64,000 nucleotides of DNA from Branchiostoma belcheri (taxonomy: Eukaryota; Chordata; Leptocardii; Amphioxiformes; Branchiostomatidae). Positions 21,545 through 32,682 of the stretch are shown here, in pieces (position 1 is the first letter of the stretch; every line of letters starts with the position of its first letter). The stretch lies in assembly GCF_001625305.1 (NCBI RefSeq), contig NW_017802913.1, positions 208,574-272,573 on the forward strand, in the 5' to 3' direction. A program made the translations under genes and the position numbers. A model generated the notes under the pieces. It searched no databases. It saw only the letters and a program-made list of their open reading frames with translations, and was not told the DNA's origin.

Positions 21545-23463
21545 GACCTGACGGTACCACTACATCGGACCCGAGCGAAATGTCTCAGAAGTTCAATGGC
21601 TACTTCTCAACTTGCGCCACAAGTCTTGCAGATAGTTTGCCAACTTCCCAGTAAGACCCACTCCGTCACATACCGGAGCCTACAACGGAGTTCAGCTTTG
21701 AGGCTGTTGACGAATCAACGGTGTTAAGTGAACTTCTCAGGCTGAAAGCAAAGAAGGCCACCGGTCTGGACAAAATCCCCTCAAAACTGCTTAAGGACTC
21801 CGCCACTGTCATTGTCAAACCACTGACACATATATTTAATCTGTCACTTGCCACGGGCGAAGTCCCAAGTGACTGGAAGACGGCCCAGATCACTCCCATT
21901 TACAAGTCCGGAAATCGGACTAATGTTGCCAACTATCGTCCTGTTTCTGTGCTGAGTGTAACATCCAAAGTCATGGAAAAACTTGTAGCTAAACAAGTAT
22001 CATGCTACATGTCCAAGAATAACCTTCTTACGGTGTACCAAAGTGGGTTTCGGAGACATCATAGTACAGCCACTGCGGTTCTGAAGATTGTGGAGGACAT
22101 TAGGTCTGCTAGTAATAGTCGTCAAGTCACAGTTGCTCTCTTCCTAGATCTAAGAAAGGCATTTGATACTGTTAACCGTGCCATTCTGTTGGGTAAGCTC
22201 CAGAAGCTGGGTTTTGACGGGGAAGTAACAAAATGGTTTACATCATATCTTTCTGGTCGCTTACAATGTACAAATCTGCAAGGTCAAACTTCGGAGAAGG
22301 CTGAGGTCACCTGCGGGGTACCCCAGGGGAGCGTATTAGGGCCGTTGCTCTTCTGCCTATATGTCAACGACTTTCCTCGGGTTCTAGAGAAATGTAAAAT
22401 ACACATGTATGCCGATGATACTGTGCTGTATTACTCGGCGGGCACGGTAAAAGAGTGTGAGGAGGCTGTCTCTCAGGATATGAAGAGAGTGTCAGAGTGG
22501 CTAACTGACAACAGACTCTCTCTACATCCTGATAAGACAAAGTCTATGTTATTCGGTGTACCACAGAAGCTGAGGCATGTTGGGAGAACCGTGCAGATAA
22601 CAGATGGTATAAATCATGTGTATATGAGCAAGTTTACAACTTTAAATATTTGGGTATTACTCTGGATCCCACTCTCCAGTGGTTAGCTCATATAGCAAAT
22701 ATCACAAAGAAAATATTCTGTGGCCTTGGTGCAATGCGACGTGCAAGACCCTTTGTAACAAATGAAATATTGAACACCATGTGTCAAACATTGTTATTGT
22801 CGCATGTAGACTACTGTGGTGCAGCGTGGTTGCCAAGCCTTGTACAGGGTAAGAATACGCAATTGTTGCAATTAGATAGACTGTTATGTAGAGCTGCGAG
22901 GATTATCACAGGTTATACACTTCGAGATCATGTCCCAGTTGACAAACTGTTAGCGGAGGCAGGGATGGTGTCTCTGAGACATCGAACAGAAAAACTCAGT
23001 CTTGTTTCAGTTTTCAATGCTGTGCGAGGTAAAGTTCCATTGTACATCTCTGACATGTTCAGGTGGACGTCTCCACCGATCATAAGAGCTCGCACTCGCA
23101 CGGCTGTCAAACGGTTTGCGGACTGGGACCCTTATCTGTTGAACTGCCCTGTAGCAAGTTTGAACGGCTACAAGGGGAGCTTAAGATTCTACGGCCCCCA
23201 ACTGTGGAATAACTTGTCACTTAAGCAACGTCAGACAGTGGGGCTGGTACAATTCAGTCAGGGATTGTGATGTTATGAATGTATAGTGGAAAATGAATGA
23301 GTTCCTTTGTTATACCATATGTCATTTTGGATTATGTCTGTTTCTTGTAATGTATAATGTTTGTCAGTATTTGTACTTGTATGCCCAGCACTATCTGAAA
23401 AACAGTTTTTTTAATTTAACCTGAGTGTATTCTGCTGGTAAAATAAATAAATGAAAATGAAAA
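21545..23463 (+). mobile_element. 5'-truncated LINE (CR1/jockey-group) with 3' tail
   Basis: The reading frame starts inside the region just N-terminal to the reverse transcriptase and runs to a stop at 23270. A 190-bp 3' UTR follows, ending GGTAAAATAAATAAATGAAA. No endonuclease domain is present, so the insertion is 5' truncated. It lies between two copies of repeat R. Confidence 0.85.
21553..23270 (+). pseudogene. LINE reverse transcriptase, broken
   Basis: Encodes most of a non-LTR reverse transcriptase. A lead-in (SQKFNGYFSTCATSLA) is followed by KKATGLDKIPSKLLKD, the finger motif NYRPVSVL, FLDLRKAFDTV, then CGVPQGSVLGPLLFCLYVND and the catalytic box MYADDT. A C-terminal domain typical of the group (SHVDYCGAAWLPSLV.. 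LLCRAARIITG) ends near a PQLWNNLSL motif. Two lesions are visible: an in-frame TAA near 21651 and a 2-nt frame change in the TATAT run near 22625, after which the second half is read in another frame. It would copy RNA into DNA at the target site, but this copy is dead. Clade within CR1/Rex/jockey is uncertain. Confidence 0.85.
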
Positions 23464-23489
23464 ATAACCTATGAAAAAAATCACTATGG

Positions 23490-24150
23490 TGAAAAAAAAA
23501 ACGTGCATCATCTAGACCATACTAGCAGACGACAGGTCAAACTACGTCCTCATACGGCTCAGGAATCGTGAGTAAAGCCTCGGTCAAAACCCGCCGTACG
23601 TGCTTTTTGTCCGTACGTTTTTTCTGAAAACGTGGGGAAGGAGTGGCATCGACGCACGTCACTCGCACGGTTTCGCAAGGTGTAAGAGTGTGGTCTGCAC
23701 GTTACGTCTGGCCGTGAGGGGTTGCGTGCATCGTACGTTGCGCAAGTGGTGAGTTGTACGTGCTTACAACGTACGATCTCTGTGCGATTGCAACTTTACC
23801 GTAAGGAGGCCGCACTCACACGTGCGTCTTTCGTACGGTACGTACGGGGCATGCGCGTCGCCCGTACTCGCATGCACGGGTGGTGAATTGGCAGACCGCA
23901 CGTAGAAAAAGTTTTACATGCACTTAAAGTTCTACGGCGTGTCTGCGTGCTCCCAAATCCGTAGGATTCCGTACGGAGGCGGTACTCACCACGCACGGAT
24001 GCCCTGCGTTTGTCCACGTTTTTGCTCGTAGACAGCACGCAGGAGCACGTACGGCGGGTTATGACCGAATCTTTACAGCTGCGAATGTACAACCGTTTAC
24101 GCCATGCCAATTTTAATACTACGCGGGGGTCATGACCTCCTTTATGTTAT
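23490..24150 (+). repeat. Dispersed repeat family R, copy 2, split by element E1
   Basis: The left part GTGCATCATCTAGACC..CAGGAATCGTGAG resumes after E1 as TTACAGCTGCGAATG..GTCATGACCTCCTT. This matches the uninterrupted order at 21283-21412. Confidence 0.65.
23576..24072. mobile_element. CpG-rich TIR transposon E1 (internally deleted)
   Basis: The terminal repeat AGCCTCGGTCAAAACCCGCC at the left pairs with AGATTCGGTCATAACCCGCC read inward from the right. The flanks are TAA and TTA. E1 sits inside repeat R at the position corresponding to GAGTTACAG, so a 3-bp TTA/TAA target is likely. The interior is related to E2 but inverted and lacks E2's middle (about 24545-24930). It is dense in CGTACG, GCACGT and CGCACG words. 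Confidence 0.75.
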
Positions 24151-24749
24151 TAAGTAAGAGCTTATGTGATCGCCTTAGACAAAGATGAGGACAAAAACAA
24201 CTGAAACATCTGCAGACCTTTTTCTGTCATACCATCTTGAAAGCAAGTCATGCCTAGTGTAAAGTATTATGGAACACAACACACTAAAGCGACGGTCACA
24301 ACTCGCCGTACGTGCTTCTGCGTGCTGTCTACGTGCAAAAACGTGGGCAATCGCACGGCATCCGTGCGTGGTGAGTACCACCTCCGTACGGAATCCTACG
24401 GATTTGGGAGCACGCAGACACGCCGTAGAACTTTAAGTGCATGTAATACTTTTTCTACGTGCGGTCTGCGGATTTACCACCCGTGCGTGCGAGTACGTGC
24501 GACGCGCGTGCCCCGTACAGCCTATGAGCGTGCAACGTACGGACTCCGTGAGTCTAACTTCACTATTCTCAGGTGCAATTGCTGTACGGACAGCGCACGA
24601 AGCATGTGCGTGCCACGCACGGTGCTTGCGTCATCCGTGCTTACTCCTCACTTCCCAGTTGACCTGCTCAATGACCACGCAGAACACACGTGCACCATAC
24701 CAGGTGCTCCGCACGTGCAACGCACGTGCAACGCACCTGATTTCTACAG

Positions 24750-24757
24750 TATATAAA
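24750..24757 (+). promoter_or_regulatory. TATA box inside E2
   Basis: TATATAAAG lies about 40 bp before the ATG at 24794. Its placement suggests the original promoter of the transposon gene. Confidence 0.45.
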
Positions 24758-24793
24758 GACGACTTGACGGGCGACTGCCAACTCGTCTCCAAG

Positions 24794-24922
24794 ATGCCCA
24801 GGAAGGCTCAGAAGAAGACTACCAGACAAGACCCAAAGAAACGGGCCGCGGAAGACACCAGGGCGGCTAGTGATGACATAGTTAACAGGAGGTGCACGCA
24901 CTTACAACGTGCGAGTGAGTAA
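24794..24922 (+). CDS. Short basic ORF in E2, possible transposase-gene start
   Basis: The frame starts MPRKAQKKTTRQDPKKRAAE, is 42 residues long and ends soon after (..LQRASE). The basic start behind a TATA box suggests the N-terminal remnant of a protein encoded by a full-length relative, cut off by internal deletion and fusion to the right terminal region. No domain is recognisable, and E1 lacks this segment altogether. Function unknown. Confidence 0.35.
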   Translation: MPRKAQKKTTRQDPKKRAAEDTRAASDDIVNRRCTHLQRASE

Positions 24923-25219
24923 GGAAACCGTGCGTGCGCCGCACGTGTAGGTGCGGCCTGTACGCTGCAACGTGGCAATCGCACAGAGATCGTACGTTGT
25001 AAGCACGTAAAACTCACTCACCACTTTCGCAACGTACGATGCAAGCAACCGCTGACGGCCAGGCGTGTCGTGCACTCCACGTACGTACACCTTGCGCAAC
25101 CGTGCGAGTGACGTACTCCCTCGGCCGGCCACCCTACGTTTGCAGAAGAAACGTAGCAGACGTAGCCACGACAAAAACGTACGGACAAAAAGCACGCACG
25201 GCGAGTTGTGACCGTCGCT

Positions 25220-26878
25220 TAAACCAGTGTCAATCAGAATTAAAACAGAAAAAAGATAAGAATAATTTCTAAGGCTTGCATCTGGCCTTAAAATAGAAAG
25301 ACAGCTTTGCAATAGAAAATGTAACTCTTCCACCACAAATCACAGAATTCCATATCATTGGCATGGATTTCCAGAAGGTTGTACTTGGTGTGGATTCGAA
25401 TTATAAAATGACAGTATTGTCGGGGAATTGGGAACCTTTATTTCCAGTCATGATTGATGCCGAAAGAAAACTTATCAAGTACTGCCGCTGTTTAGAAAAA
25501 AAAACTACCCGAAGACCTCTACTTCATTTTGGATGGATATGTATGGACGCGTTGATATGTTAACAGATCAATTACGACTCCGTTTGCAGGAAATATACAT
25601 ACAAGAATCATCATCATCGTCCGGCGATGCGGGCCACCACATACAAGAATATCACACCTCTATTTAAAACATTTTTTTGTGTCTATTCTGTGTTAAAAAG
25701 GTTGCGGATAAAATACATTTCTGACATACATAGTTTTGAAGTTCATGGAGCAATTCCCTCGGCGATCGAAATTCTGTAAAGTCAGTACGTGTCAAGCGTC
25801 ACGTGAGACATGGCTGTAAACTTTGATGACAAAAGCACCTATAAAAGCACTACCTCATTAAAAATGTCTGCACTACCTCGGTAAAAATACTTGGAATTTC
25901 TCCAACGTTACACACAGTATTATGATTACATAACTTTGACAACTTGTACCTAAATGTATGAGTGTATGAGCCAATATTCCATGATACCAATTTTTAGAAT
26001 CTGTATCGTATCGACTGTGTATTTAACCTAACAATCTCATTTTTCCCAGGATTAGCCTGTAACAAAAATGATTCCAAACCCTGACAAGCCGAAGCTTGTC
26101 TAGCCTTACTTCCAGGTATTCTTCCGCGTCGAAAGTGACGCATCCGTTTTCTCCAGATTGACCCGTGTGACTTTGCGTGAGCGGAATTGAAACACCTTGC
26201 ATCGTGTAATTACCGTTGCAGAACTTTTCTGAACATTGATTCATGTGTACTAAATGTCTTTTTTCTTCTGCCAACAGCAGTTTTTACGATTATGTGCAGT
26301 AATGTGATCATAATGTTTTTTTGTGAATTGTGCCTGAATTTGAAGAAACAAAACTCAGTTGGTCTTGTAGCTGAAGGAATCTTGCTATAGACGGTCTTGA
26401 ATAGACGGTCGCTACACTTGGGGGTTTGTAGCTTTGAATGGAAACCATGAATAAACCCGGATGAGCTCCGTAAAGTTTCAGTAATAATTAAACGCCCAGA
26501 TGTTGTATAGCCCTTTGGTATCATTTGCTTATGTTTTGTACTTAAATAAAACCTGCTAACTCATGTAATGTGTTACGACATTAATATCATAGTAGCGTTG
26601 CTTAATAAATATTTGTTGTCTTCTATCACTATTACTTTTGATTTATTACTATTACTATTATTATCATTTGTAAAAAAATAATGTCGGGGTAAGATCTCGG
26701 ACAGGCCTTCCCTCAGCATATCTTTCTTGTGCTTATATTCATTTTATTACTTGTATACAAATTAACAAACGAGCAAACAAACATAGCGGTAAATGATTGT
26801 TACCGATAAACGTGAGGGTTCAATTAAATCTACCTAAAGATACATCATACCAGTAAGTATAGGCGAAGGACTACTCAC
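25220..26878. other. Intronic or intergenic stretch without a recognised gene
   Basis: Only short frames are present. An 83-residue minus frame at 26274-26023 (has QCSEKFCNGNYTMQGVSIPL) shows no clear splice acceptor and no family features I recognise. The neuroligin transcript would cross this stretch as intron between A2 and T1. Confidence 0.4.
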
Positions 26879-27424
26879 CCAAACTGTGGTGCATGAAGTG
26901 TAGGGCTGTCTGTGTTGATATCTGGTATAGTGGGCTCCTCCGTCTCCTTGTCAGTGGACCGGCACCGTATGTAGCACACCACCATCACTATGATGTTAAT
27001 GACGAGCAGGCAGAGGCCAATGGCAATGGCGAGGCCGACGTTGTTGTTTCCTGTTTTTCGTGCTTGTGGAGCGGTCGGGAAGGGAATCCTCGGGGTTGGG
27101 TTCGGTACCCAGACTCTGCCCCTGTCTCCGGGGAAGCTGCGAGGCGGGCAGGTCGGGCCGAGGGGAGACGAGGCTGGGGGAGGTCTAGAAGCGTTATAGG
27201 GAGTTTTTTGCCAACTCTCCACAAGCTCCGTCCAGAAAGCGACTTTCATGGCTCTGTAAAATGTGTCCCCTGCAAACTTGGAGTCCTTGTTCACATACAT
27301 GTACTGGCGGCCACCTGGTGTGTAACGGTTCCAGGTAGTAGGCCCACTTTTGGAAAATAAACACTTTCCTCCATCTTTCTTGCTTAAACACTTTTGTGAA
27401 TTGGCGATAGGGAGGTTGGCGTCC
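26879..27424 (-). CDS. NLGN: Neuroligin anchor exon A2 (divergent): ectodomain end, stalk, transmembrane segment
   Basis: A 546-bp exon between acceptor CGTCACAG (ends 27425) and donor GTGAGT (26878-26873), phase 2 on both sides. It begins (G)DANLPIANSQKCLSKKDG, continues TTWNRYTPGGRQYMYV and FYRAMKVAFWTELVESW, which aligns with the conserved block of A1 and A3. A long Pro/Arg stalk follows, then the hydrophobic span VGLAIAIGLCLLVINIIVMV, then CYIRCRSTDKETEEP and an acidic juxtamembrane end HAPQFG. It lacks the SRELSIT motif and the YYRRDK stop-transfer shared by A1 and A3. It has extra cysteines (KCLSKKDGGKCL), which could form a local disulfide. Joining T1 keeps the frame. Confidence 0.85.
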
Positions 27425-30400
27425 CTGTGACGTGAAAGGTTACATAAATACTGCCAGTAAGAAATTTGTCTATTACATTATTTCTCTACTACTTTAAGCA
27501 AGTTGAGTAATCATCTTAGGCAGAAAGGTGGGCATTTCTACTCAATGACAAGGCTTCCTGACAATCACATTGAGTACAAAATAGTCTTTTGTTGATAAGT
27601 TATTCTTCAATTGGAAAACTGTTTTCAAACGATATTTATACGTTTGAGTAAAATTTTACAACTAAACATATATCTAAAAGGAAAGGAAATACAGGTGTTG
27701 TATGATGTCTAGCAATACTGTTTTAATTTGCGATGTGAAGATTGGGAGGTTTGCATAGTTGCGATGTTCGTCCATATAAATGTCGTGTTATAATTCTAGT
27801 ATGTTGGACAGGAAGAGAAGGGTGAAATGTTGATGGCGTGTATATGTTCGGTATCCAACCAATAGGACACTAAGAACGGGTGACAGAGAGCTTTGAGATA
27901 ACATTACATCACGTGACTGTTGGCCAAGACAGGATGTATCGTGTAATGTTGTGATACAGAGGGATCACAGAAGGGAAGGGACACCTGCAATGGCTTCACA
28001 TACAGAATAGGGCGGTTGGTAGCAAAGGGTAAAGGTAAAAGTTATTTTGTGGGAATGACAATAATGCATTTCACTTGGTTATGGATGGTACTAGAAGGGT
28101 AATAACAGGAAGGCGTGTCGTTACGTGGTCTAGACTTACCTAACTTGAGTAGTTGTGTCCTGGAGATCCTTTGTTGAAAACGTCTTTTAAAAACGGTTGG
28201 AGCCTATTGACTAGTTTCCCACAAGCCTGTCATGAGGGACACAAACGGGCAATGGACTCCTGGGTTGCGCCCGTTGGAGCTAGCTTTGAGACATCCGTCC
28301 CAATCATTGGGACTTGTAATACTTAGATATTCCACAGTTGAAGTTAGAGGCTCTGTGCAAAATATGAATTACTTTATTGCATTTGATACTATCACAAGAG
28401 GTAGACGATCTTCAAGATTAGCAAACACACATGCGTTCTCACTGCAAGAAAGTCGCCCTGCTCGGAATGTCCTAGGACGAAAGGTGCTAGGCAGCCGTAC
28501 TTTCTCATCAAGTCTGAAAATGTCATAAAAATCAATGTACAAATCTGACCAGTTTTCTCTACTATCTGTACAAGAAGACGAAAACCCTCCGTTTTAATAT
28601 ATTCACATAACTGATATTTTAGAAGTCTCTTTCATTTGGTAAACAAATACTCCCCAAACTAGGAAGAGATATCTGTATTGCTTTCTTTCTGATTCTTGTT
28701 CTGCCTGGCATTCATATTTGGGCCTTTATATCACTGCATTAAAGTCAAATAACCAGTAGTTTGTTAAAGGAGTACCCTCGGCATTAAACTCACCATCCAA
28801 AGTATACACAACTTTGAAATGGTATGGTGTGTTTTTTTTCTAGTTTCTGACGAAAATGATGTAAGGTTCTTGAATGGACGATATAGATTGCTTGAGGATG
28901 CCCTTAAAAGGCCAATGTTGCATGTCGGGTCAAAATTGAACATTTGTAATTTTTGGCGTCATGAGTGTCCTACATAAGCAAATGATGTTTTGTCTCCCCA
29001 GGGCTATTTCTTGTATTTGTTCAAGAGTTATTCTGTGCCTTTCTTTGGAAGACGCGGCGTCATTTAAAAACTACGTTGATTTTTGGGACAATCCATTTCT
29101 GGGCATACAGAATTTTGGAATATACCATCCTAGCAGGGGATGCTTTTGGAACAGAAAATTTTCACAAGAAGGAATAGAGAGCGAAATGTACTGAAGTTGC
29201 TCGCATACGTGCATTTTTAGTTTCAAAGCTGCACAGGTACATGCTGTTACAGAACATTGAAGGCATTTAAAACAGCTTCAACAAATGACTGTGACGTCTG
29301 CCTCAGCATTTTCTGATAGTTTGATATAATGTCGATTTAGAACCATGACGGATCAAGCAGAGGAGTGTCTATAATGGGATGCAGTCTTCTGGTTTAATAG
29401 AAAACTGGCATGTGTCAGAAATCTAGCTTAGGTTGATGGCAGTGAAAGACAAACTTTGCTCTTGAGCTAACAAAAAAAGTAAAGCCCATTGAAAGTTTCG
29501 AAAAGACATTCAGGTTGGACTGGTAATTGTATAAGGATCGCGGTATGCAGGTCTTGGTTTGACTAGTGATATATCTAGTGGTTGGACTCAGACCCCAGCA
29601 ACATTTGTAATTACTGAGCATTCTTGAATATTGTAGAAAGAGTCACGTTTTATACAAGTCCCACGGACTGGTTTCCTCGATAGTTCTAATCACGTCTACC
29701 ATACGTTTAAGTCACTATAATTGTTTTATATTTTCATATTAACATGACCTGACAACGCACCATGCCGTGCATTCGGTCAAACAAAGACCTTAAATCCTTT
29801 GCGTTTTAAAGCTAAAGGGAGGATGTTTGTTCTTTAGAGGTATTTAGACCATACAGTTCTGAGGACGTAATGCTGTTTCGGCAGTGATCGTCGCGTATGA
29901 GCGTAGATGCCTGACTGGATGTTGATGACCTGTGCAGGAAAAACATTCTGTTGTTAATGCTTGTGTACAGTGGCTTGGCGCCATGTGTGGTGTAGGCCAC
30001 CGCTATCTTCATTGTGGCTCAAAGTGCTGTCTGCCTAGGAAAGAAATTGTCTTACTATTACATGTTAATGATAGGAACACACCTTGTCTTATCAACTTGT
30101 TATCTGCGTTGGCCCTACACATAAAAACATTGAATCACTGAATTTACGGCTATCTTTATAGCTTTTTCAAGGTAAATTGCCATTACGTCGGAAACATAAA
30201 ATGCAGACAGTCAAATATCAAATGCTGTATAGAATTCGAAGAATCAAGGAGCTGGAAAATTTAAGCGAAAATTATTGTTTACGGTATTATGCATAGTTGC
30301 CATGTCTTAATGAGAAGAAGCAGGCAGTTTTAAGATTGCATCTGTCTATAGGTAATGATGATGATGATGTCTATAGGAAAGAAACTAAGCCCACAGCTAC

Positions 30401-30644
30401 CTGACAACTTAAAGGTTAGTTTGTTACTAGTAAGGTACATAAGATACAAAAATAAAAGAGCCACGTCTGTTCCCGTTACAAACCAGCATGACATTAAAAT
30501 AGTGGTTATACTACATCATGATGGTCACATCACTGTCTTGGAATTGGCCATCCACAAACGAAAAACAGGCGAGCACAGTGAAATATCGTGTTTTACATAG
30601 GATTTCTACAAGCGTAATGAAAAGACCATGTTCTAAACACTCAC
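27425..30644. other. Intron between anchor exons A1 and A2
   Basis: About 3.2 kb without coding segments I can support. The plus-strand frame at 28232-28528 has no domain features. Base composition is ordinary and I see no strong repeat here, in contrast to the rest of the window. Confidence 0.5.
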
Positions 30645-31184
30645 CTCATTTCCACAATCCGAATCGTGGGAGAATTGCTGCAGTGATTGCTTTGCATTTT
30701 ATGCATAAGTCCAGGAGTGTCCTTTTCGTCGTTCCGTTTCCGTTTATCTCTCCTATAGTATAGGAGTGCGAATACAATGATATTGATGAGTAGTAAAGAA
30801 GTTCCCACGGCTATGGTTATACTGAGTTCCCTAGAGTGGTCCTGTTGAGGTGGTTGTGTGCCGAACAGATCGTTTATTCCTGCAATGCCAGGACCAGGCT
30901 TCCACGGCCCCTTAGTAGGGGCAAAGTTGGGACAAATGGCTGATCCTGGCCGGTAAGGGTCGATGGAGGGAGTTGGCGAGGTTCTGGGTCTCACGATGCT
31001 GGGCAGCCATTCCATCCAGAAGGCCAGCTTGTGAGCACGGTAGTACTCCCTCATCCGAGGCTTCATGCCCATGTAAATGTACTGTTGCCTTTCATATATG
31101 TACCGAGGCCAATTTACACCTTGATACTTGTTGGGTTTGGTGCTGAGAAAAATCTCCTTTTGCGTTTCTGGCAGATTGGGATTC
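30645..31184 (-). CDS. NLGN: Neuroligin anchor exon A1: ectodomain end, stalk, transmembrane segment
   Basis: A 540-bp exon with acceptor TCTTTCCAG (ends 31185) and donor GTGAGTG (from 30644), phase 2 on both sides. It follows the 31863-32682 exon after a 678-bp intron, giving ..TNFAKTGNPNLP, the neuroligin 'TGDPNQP' junction. Conserved stretches: NKYQGVNWPRY, QQYIYMGMKPRMREYYRAHK and LAFWMEWLPSI. A Pro-rich stalk follows, then SRELSITI, the span AVGTSLLLINIIVFALLYY and basic YYRRDKRKR, matching the neuroligin transmembrane region in position and character. The donor creates an immediate TGA if not spliced. Probably the default anchor exon since it is closest to the ectodomain. Confidence 0.9.
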
Positions 31185-31862
31185 CTGGAAAGAACTACAT
31201 ATTAGTAGAGTTCGGGAGATATTCCCTTACGCGCATTCCGTAGTTATATTGGTTAGCTTGTGATATATTAAATGGTTAATAAACATTGCTGCCGCGCCGG
31301 GCGAAAGTCAAATTGAACTCTACACGTGCATTGAAAACAAGGAAACGTTTGAGATTATCTTTTAAAGCGTCAATATCAATAACGTGGTTACTTGCAAATT
31401 TGGCCTCTGTGACACTTACCCTATAGACTAATGCATTTTCGCTCCTATTCCATATCACATGCACATGTTGACCTGCATGATACATGTACCTGCACATGTA
31501 CCACTCAATCACCTACAACGGACCTGAGTGGGATAGTTTGGGTGCCTGAAACGGGCATGAAGTCGCAAGTTGATAATAGATTTAATTTTTGCTGCAATCC
31601 TTTAGCCTATTGGTTGGATAGCGAAGTGTGTAGATGTATTTGTAAAGCTTGCCGCGTCGACGAGAGCAAAGAAGAGGGAAGAAGTTACAATAACGGAAGG
31701 AAAACGGGAAACAGAGAGGTTGTCATCAGGAGAGCGAAAATTAAGTAGAAAGATTCCAGAAGTAAGATTACAGTGGCAAAACACAATGTCAACAATAATG
31801 ATTTACACCTATGTCACGAGGTGAGATAATAATCTGTGTGTACCTTTGTTTATTGTACCTAC

Positions 31863-32682
31863 CCTGTTTTTGCAAAGTTGGTCCAGTAGGTCATGATCGC
31901 TACACTCAACATGGCCTCTTGCTTGGAGTATGACGTGAAGGAGTATAAACCATCTGGAGACACGAGCTGCGTGTTGGCGATGGGCGCTCCAAACACAAAC
32001 GGCAGTTCCTCTCCGTGAATCGCTCCAGTCCAATCCGGGACAGACGTGTTTTCGCTCTGATGTTGGAATGTATAAAAGAACGTCTTCTTTGTGGGGGAGT
32101 TCCTCGAGTGCGAGTTCACAGTTTTTATTGCAGGAACGACAAAGAAGAAATCCGTGAAGAGAGCCACTGTGCTTTTCCTGCGTTTCAAGTCATTGTTTCT
32201 GTCCCCCCAGTCAGTGTAGCTGAAAGTAACTGCGTCAATTATTTCTTGAAGTCTAGTTTGGAAAACATCCTGAACGAAACTTCGAACTACACTTTCAAAT
32301 CTATTCCGGTCTATGCCATCGTAGATGCCATCGATTCCCTCTACATACATGAAGCCATCGCTCTCAGCCACACCGACCATGTAGTCATAAGTGGTGAACG
32401 GCAGTGAATCACGCAACTTCTTTGGGTCGTCTGGTACAAGAATCCCATCCACTACCGGAGAAAATGCCCGATAGTACGGTGACTTTTCTGGGTCGTATCG
32501 GGTAATGTTCGCCAGGGTATTTCCATTGATTACCCTGAGACAGTTCACCATAGCCCCCGTGTTGTTGTTGACATCACAGCCTGCTGCCTTGGCTACAGTC
32601 TGGGCGTACTGACGCCCTGATCTACTGATAGACCACGTGGCCATCGCCGTCCCACTTTGGGAAATACCTCGGCTAAACAGAG
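31863..32682 (-). CDS. NLGN: Neuroligin ectodomain exon 3 (cholinesterase-like domain, C-terminal half)
   Basis: An 820-bp exon, acceptor CTCTTTAG (ends 32683), donor GTAGGT (31862-31857), phase 1 in and 2 out. It encodes LFSRGISQSGTAMATWS, a disulfide loop CDVNNNTGAMVNCLR, FSPVVDGILVPDDP, TYDYMVGVAESDGFMYVEGI, a four-to-five helix region, VALFTDFFFVVPA and HGEELPFVFGAPI, ending MTYWTNFAKTG. This follows the neuroligin family order (FGPVIDGDVIPDDP, VALFTDHQWVAPAV, HGDEVPYVFG, MTYWTNFAKTGDP). The esterase His is present (IHGEE) although the nucleophile is absent in the preceding exon. N-glycosylation sequons NNT, NIT and NTS are visible. The domain binds neurexins in known neuroligins. Confidence 0.93.

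Larger units (their letters stand above)
24288..25219 (+). mobile_element. CpG-rich TIR transposon E2 (932 bp)
   Basis: The ends are AGCGACGGTCACAACTCGCC on both strands; the first 28 positions differ at about one site. It is flanked by TAA direct duplications (24285-24287 and 25220-25222). The 3-bp TWA target fits PIF/Harbinger, although the termini do not start GGSC as many of that group do. Sub-terminal regions are filled with CACGTG, GCACGT, CGTACG and long alternating purine-pyrimidine runs. The middle has a TATA box and a short open frame. It is non-autonomous as it stands. Confidence 0.75.

Noticed and set aside
24250..25336. Several 100-170-residue frames in the CpG-rich region
   Set aside because: They are open on both strands because the GC-rich words lack stop codons; only the short TATA-linked frame was kept, at low confidence.
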